DNA from: Firmicutes bacterium UBA1764
GTDB lineage: Bacteria; Bacillota; Clostridia; Peptostreptococcales; Anaerovoracaceae
Assembly (NCBI GenBank): GCA_002315535.1
Contig: DCHA01000066.1
Location: 37,575 to 60,950, forward strand
Direction: 5' to 3'
Length of the DNA stretch: 23,376 bases
In this document: positions 21,568 to 23,376 of the stretch, one piece after another
Layout of the letters: every line of letters begins with the position of its first letter
How positions within the stretch are numbered: position 1 is the stretch's first letter
Translations under genes and position numbers: made by a program
The notes under the pieces: generated by a model
What the model saw: the letters and a program-made list of their open reading frames with translations, nothing else
What the model was told of the DNA's origin: nothing
The model's database searches: none

Positions 21568-23376
21568 CTATTTCATGTCCTTGATTGCTGCCTGAGCTGC
21601 TGCGAGTCTTGCGATTGGAACTCTGAACGGGCTGCAGGATACATAATCAAGACCAACATTGTGGAAGAATTCTACAGAGCTTGGATCTCCGCCGTGCTCT
21701 CCGCAAACACCAAGGTGAAGATCTTTTCTTGTCTTTCTACCCTTCTTGCAAGCCATTTCAACAAGCTGGCCTACGCCGCTTTGGTCGAATCTTGCAAACG
21801 GATCGTTTTCGTAAATCTTCTTGTCATAGTAATCATTAAGGAACTTACCAGCATCGTCTCTGGAGAATCCGAATGTCATCTGAGTAAGGTCATTTGTACC
21901 AAATGAGAAGAATGCTGCTTCAGTTGCAATCTGATCTGCTGTAAGTGCAGCACGTGGAATTTCAATCATGGTACCAACAAGGTACTTCATCTTCTGACCG
22001 CTCTTTGCAATGATTTCATCAGCTGTCTTTACAACGATATCCTTAACGAACTTGAATTCCTTGAGCTCTCCTGCGAGAGGAATCATGATTTCAGGAACGA
22101 TCTTATATGCTGGGTGCTTCTTGTTAACCTTAAGAGCTGCCTTAATGATAGCTTCTGTCTGCATTGCAGCGATTTCCGGATATGTTACTGCAAGTCTGCA
22201 TCCACGGTGACCCATCATTGGGTTGAATTCGTGAAGGCCATCGATAATGTCCTTAATCTGCTTAACTGTCTTGCCCTGAGCCTTTGCAAGAAGCTTAATT
22301 TCAGCTTCTTCCTTTGGAACGAATTCGTGAAGAGGTGGGTCAAGAAGTCTGATGGTAACTGGGAAGCTCTTCATTGCTTCATAGATACCTTCGAAGTCTT
22401 TCTGCTGCATTGGCTCGATCTTCTTAAGAGCCTTCTTGCGCTCCTCAAGTGTATCAGCACAAATCATTTCTCTGAATGCTGCGATTCTTGATTCATCAAA
22501 GAACATGTGCTCTGTTCTTGTGAGTCCAATGCCCTGTGCGCCAAGCTCTACTGCTTTTCTTGCATCTGCTGGTGTATCAGCATTTGTTCTAACCTTAAGT
22601 CTTCTGAATTCATCAGCCCATGTCATGATGCGTTTGAAATCTCCGGAGATCTTTGCATCCTTAGTAGCAATTGCTCCGTCATAGATATTTCCTGTTGAAC
22701 CATCAAGAGAGATAACGTCCCCTTCCTTGAAGGTCTTGCCTGCAAGTGTGAACTGCTTCTTTGCTTCGTTCATCTTGATTTCGCCGCAGCCAGAAACGCA
22801 GCATTCGCCCATGCCTCTGGCAACAACTGCAGCGTGTGATGTCATACCGCCACGAACTGTGAGTATACCCTGAGCAGCCTTCATTCCTTCGATATCTTCT
22901 GGGGATGTCTCGAGTCTAACAAGAATAACCTTCTTGCCCTTTCCTGCCCATTCCTTAGCATCTTCTGCTGTGAATACTACCTGACCAGATGCAGCGCCCG
23001 GGGATGCACCAAGGCCCTTTCCAATTGGTGTTGCCTTCTTAAGAGCAGCAGCATCAAATGTTGGGTGCAGGAGTGTATCGAGATTTCTTGGCTCGATCAT
23101 TGCAACTGCCTGCTTTGGGGTAATCATCTTTTCATCTACGAGATCGCAAGCAATCTTAAGAGCAGCCTGAGCTGTTCTCTTGCCGTTTCTTGTCTGAAGC
23201 ATATAAAGCTTTCTATCTTCGATAGTAAACTCCATATCCTGCATATCCTTGTAGTGCTTTTCAAGTGTATTGCAAACCTTTGTAAACTGATCGAATACTT
23301 CAGGCATATATTTCTTAAGCTGTGCAATAGGCATAGGTGTACGAACACCTGCAACTACGTCTTCGCCCTGAGCATT
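21568..23376 (-). CDS. ppdK: Pyruvate, phosphate dikinase, C-terminal 602 residues (runs off the right edge)
   Basis: The frame is open to the window edge, where it reads NAQGEDVVAGVRTPMPIAQL, the family's nucleotide-binding segment, so the visible 602 residues lack about 270 N-terminal ones. The swivelling phosphohistidine domain has GGMTSHAAVVARGMG with the catalytic histidine (codon 22836-22834), and the C-terminal pyruvate barrel has GLTRTEHMFF, MMGHRGCRL, GTMIEIPRAAL, FGTNDLTQMTFG and CGEHGGDPSS with the catalytic cysteine. The enzyme interconverts pyruvate, ATP and phosphate with phosphoenolpyruvate, AMP and pyrophosphate. In anaerobes it can run in the glycolytic direction to save energy with pyrophosphate, or towards phosphoenolpyruvate. 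No truncation or odd residue is seen in the visible part. Confidence 0.97.
   Translation of the reverse strand, partial: NAQGEDVVAGVRTPMPIAQLKKYMPEVFDQFTKVCNTLEKHYKDMQDMEFTIEDRKLYMLQTRNGKRTAQAALKIACDLVDEKMITPKQAVAMIEPRNLDTLLHPTFDAAALKKATPIGKGLGASPGAASGQVVFTAEDAKEWAGKGKKVILVRLETSPEDIEGMKAAQGILTVRGGMTSHAAVVARGMGECCVSGCGEIKMNEAKKQFTLAGKTFKEGDVISLDGSTGNIYDGAIATKDAKISGDFKRIMTWADEFRRLKVRTNADTPADARKAVELGAQGIGLTRTEHMFFDESRIAAFREMICADTLEERKKALKKIEPMQQKDFEGIYEAMKSFPVTIRLLDPPLHEFVPKEEAEIKLLAKAQGKTVKQIKDIIDGLHEFNPMMGHRGCRLAVTYPEIAAMQTEAIIKAALKVNKKHPAYKIVPEIMIPLAGELKEFKFVKDIVVKTADEIIAKSGQKMKYLVGTMIEIPRAALTADQIATEAAFFSFGTNDLTQMTFGFSRDDAGKFLNDYYDKKIYENDPFARFDQSGVGQLVEMACKKGRKTRKDLHLGVCGEHGGDPSSVEFFHNVGLDYVSCSPFRVPIARLAAAQAAIKDMK

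Noticed and set aside
1..23376. CRISPR arrays, insertion sequences, phage modules, T-box or known metabolite riboswitches
   Set aside because: No regularly spaced repeats, transposase or phage genes, or T-box/riboswitch core motifs were found; the only recombinase-like gene is the Xer-type protein, which lacks an active site.

Overview
The window is a gene-dense stretch of a low-to-medium GC anaerobic Bacillota genome, most likely Clostridia. The evidence is the strong AGGAGG-type ribosome binding sites, sigma-A promoters with 17-base spacers, a pyruvate phosphate dikinase, a ferredoxin-flavodoxin fusion of the EFR1 type, an oxygen-sensitive style Fe-S flavoenzyme of the old yellow enzyme family, and an AatB-type aspartate aminotransferase. 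There is no phage, IS or CRISPR in view. Both ends are cut inside genes: rplS on the left, ppdK on the right.

Layout, left to right. (1) 1-1315, minus strand: the start of rplS with its structured leader and promoter, then an intact XerC/XerD-like gene that has lost five of the six catalytic residues. (2) 1357-7160, minus strand: a four-gene uptake-and-reduction operon (lipoprotein solute-binding protein, CUT2-type double ATPase, permease, Fe-S/FMN/FAD enoate-reductase-like enzyme) with a strong hairpin after the binding-protein gene. (3) 7177-7625: an intergenic region of interlocking inverted repeats behind a tRNA-Arg(ACG). (4) 7654-10197, minus strand: an OGG1-type 8-oxoguanine glycosylase, a YprB-like DEDD exonuclease and a cysteine-rich membrane protein, with stop and start codons abutting, sitting directly behind tRNA-Leu(GAG) and its terminator. 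(5) 10377-13494, minus strand: aspartate aminotransferase, asnA and a TraX-like membrane protein, that is oxaloacetate to aspartate to asparagine. (6) 13507-16698, minus strand: a TAXI-type TRAP transporter (binding protein plus fused permease) followed by a 33-codon ORF that looks like the N-terminus of a NuoE/HydA-partner subunit. (7) 16832-17806, plus strand: a diacylglycerol/lipid kinase whose 3' end overlaps a convergent two-component system (17776-19658, minus). (8) 19704-21286, plus strand: trmO and an EFR1 ferredoxin-flavodoxin. (9) 21307-23376, minus strand: a small acidic-tailed membrane protein downstream of ppdK.

Most of this is ordinary core and transport gene content. The points most worth a second look are the inactivated tyrosine recombinase upstream of rplS, the transporter-oxidoreductase operon whose enzyme lacks the usual proton-donor tyrosine, the glycosylase-exonuclease-Cys-rich membrane protein cluster read only through a tRNA terminator, the truncated NuoE-like ORF, and several long perfect inverted repeats.
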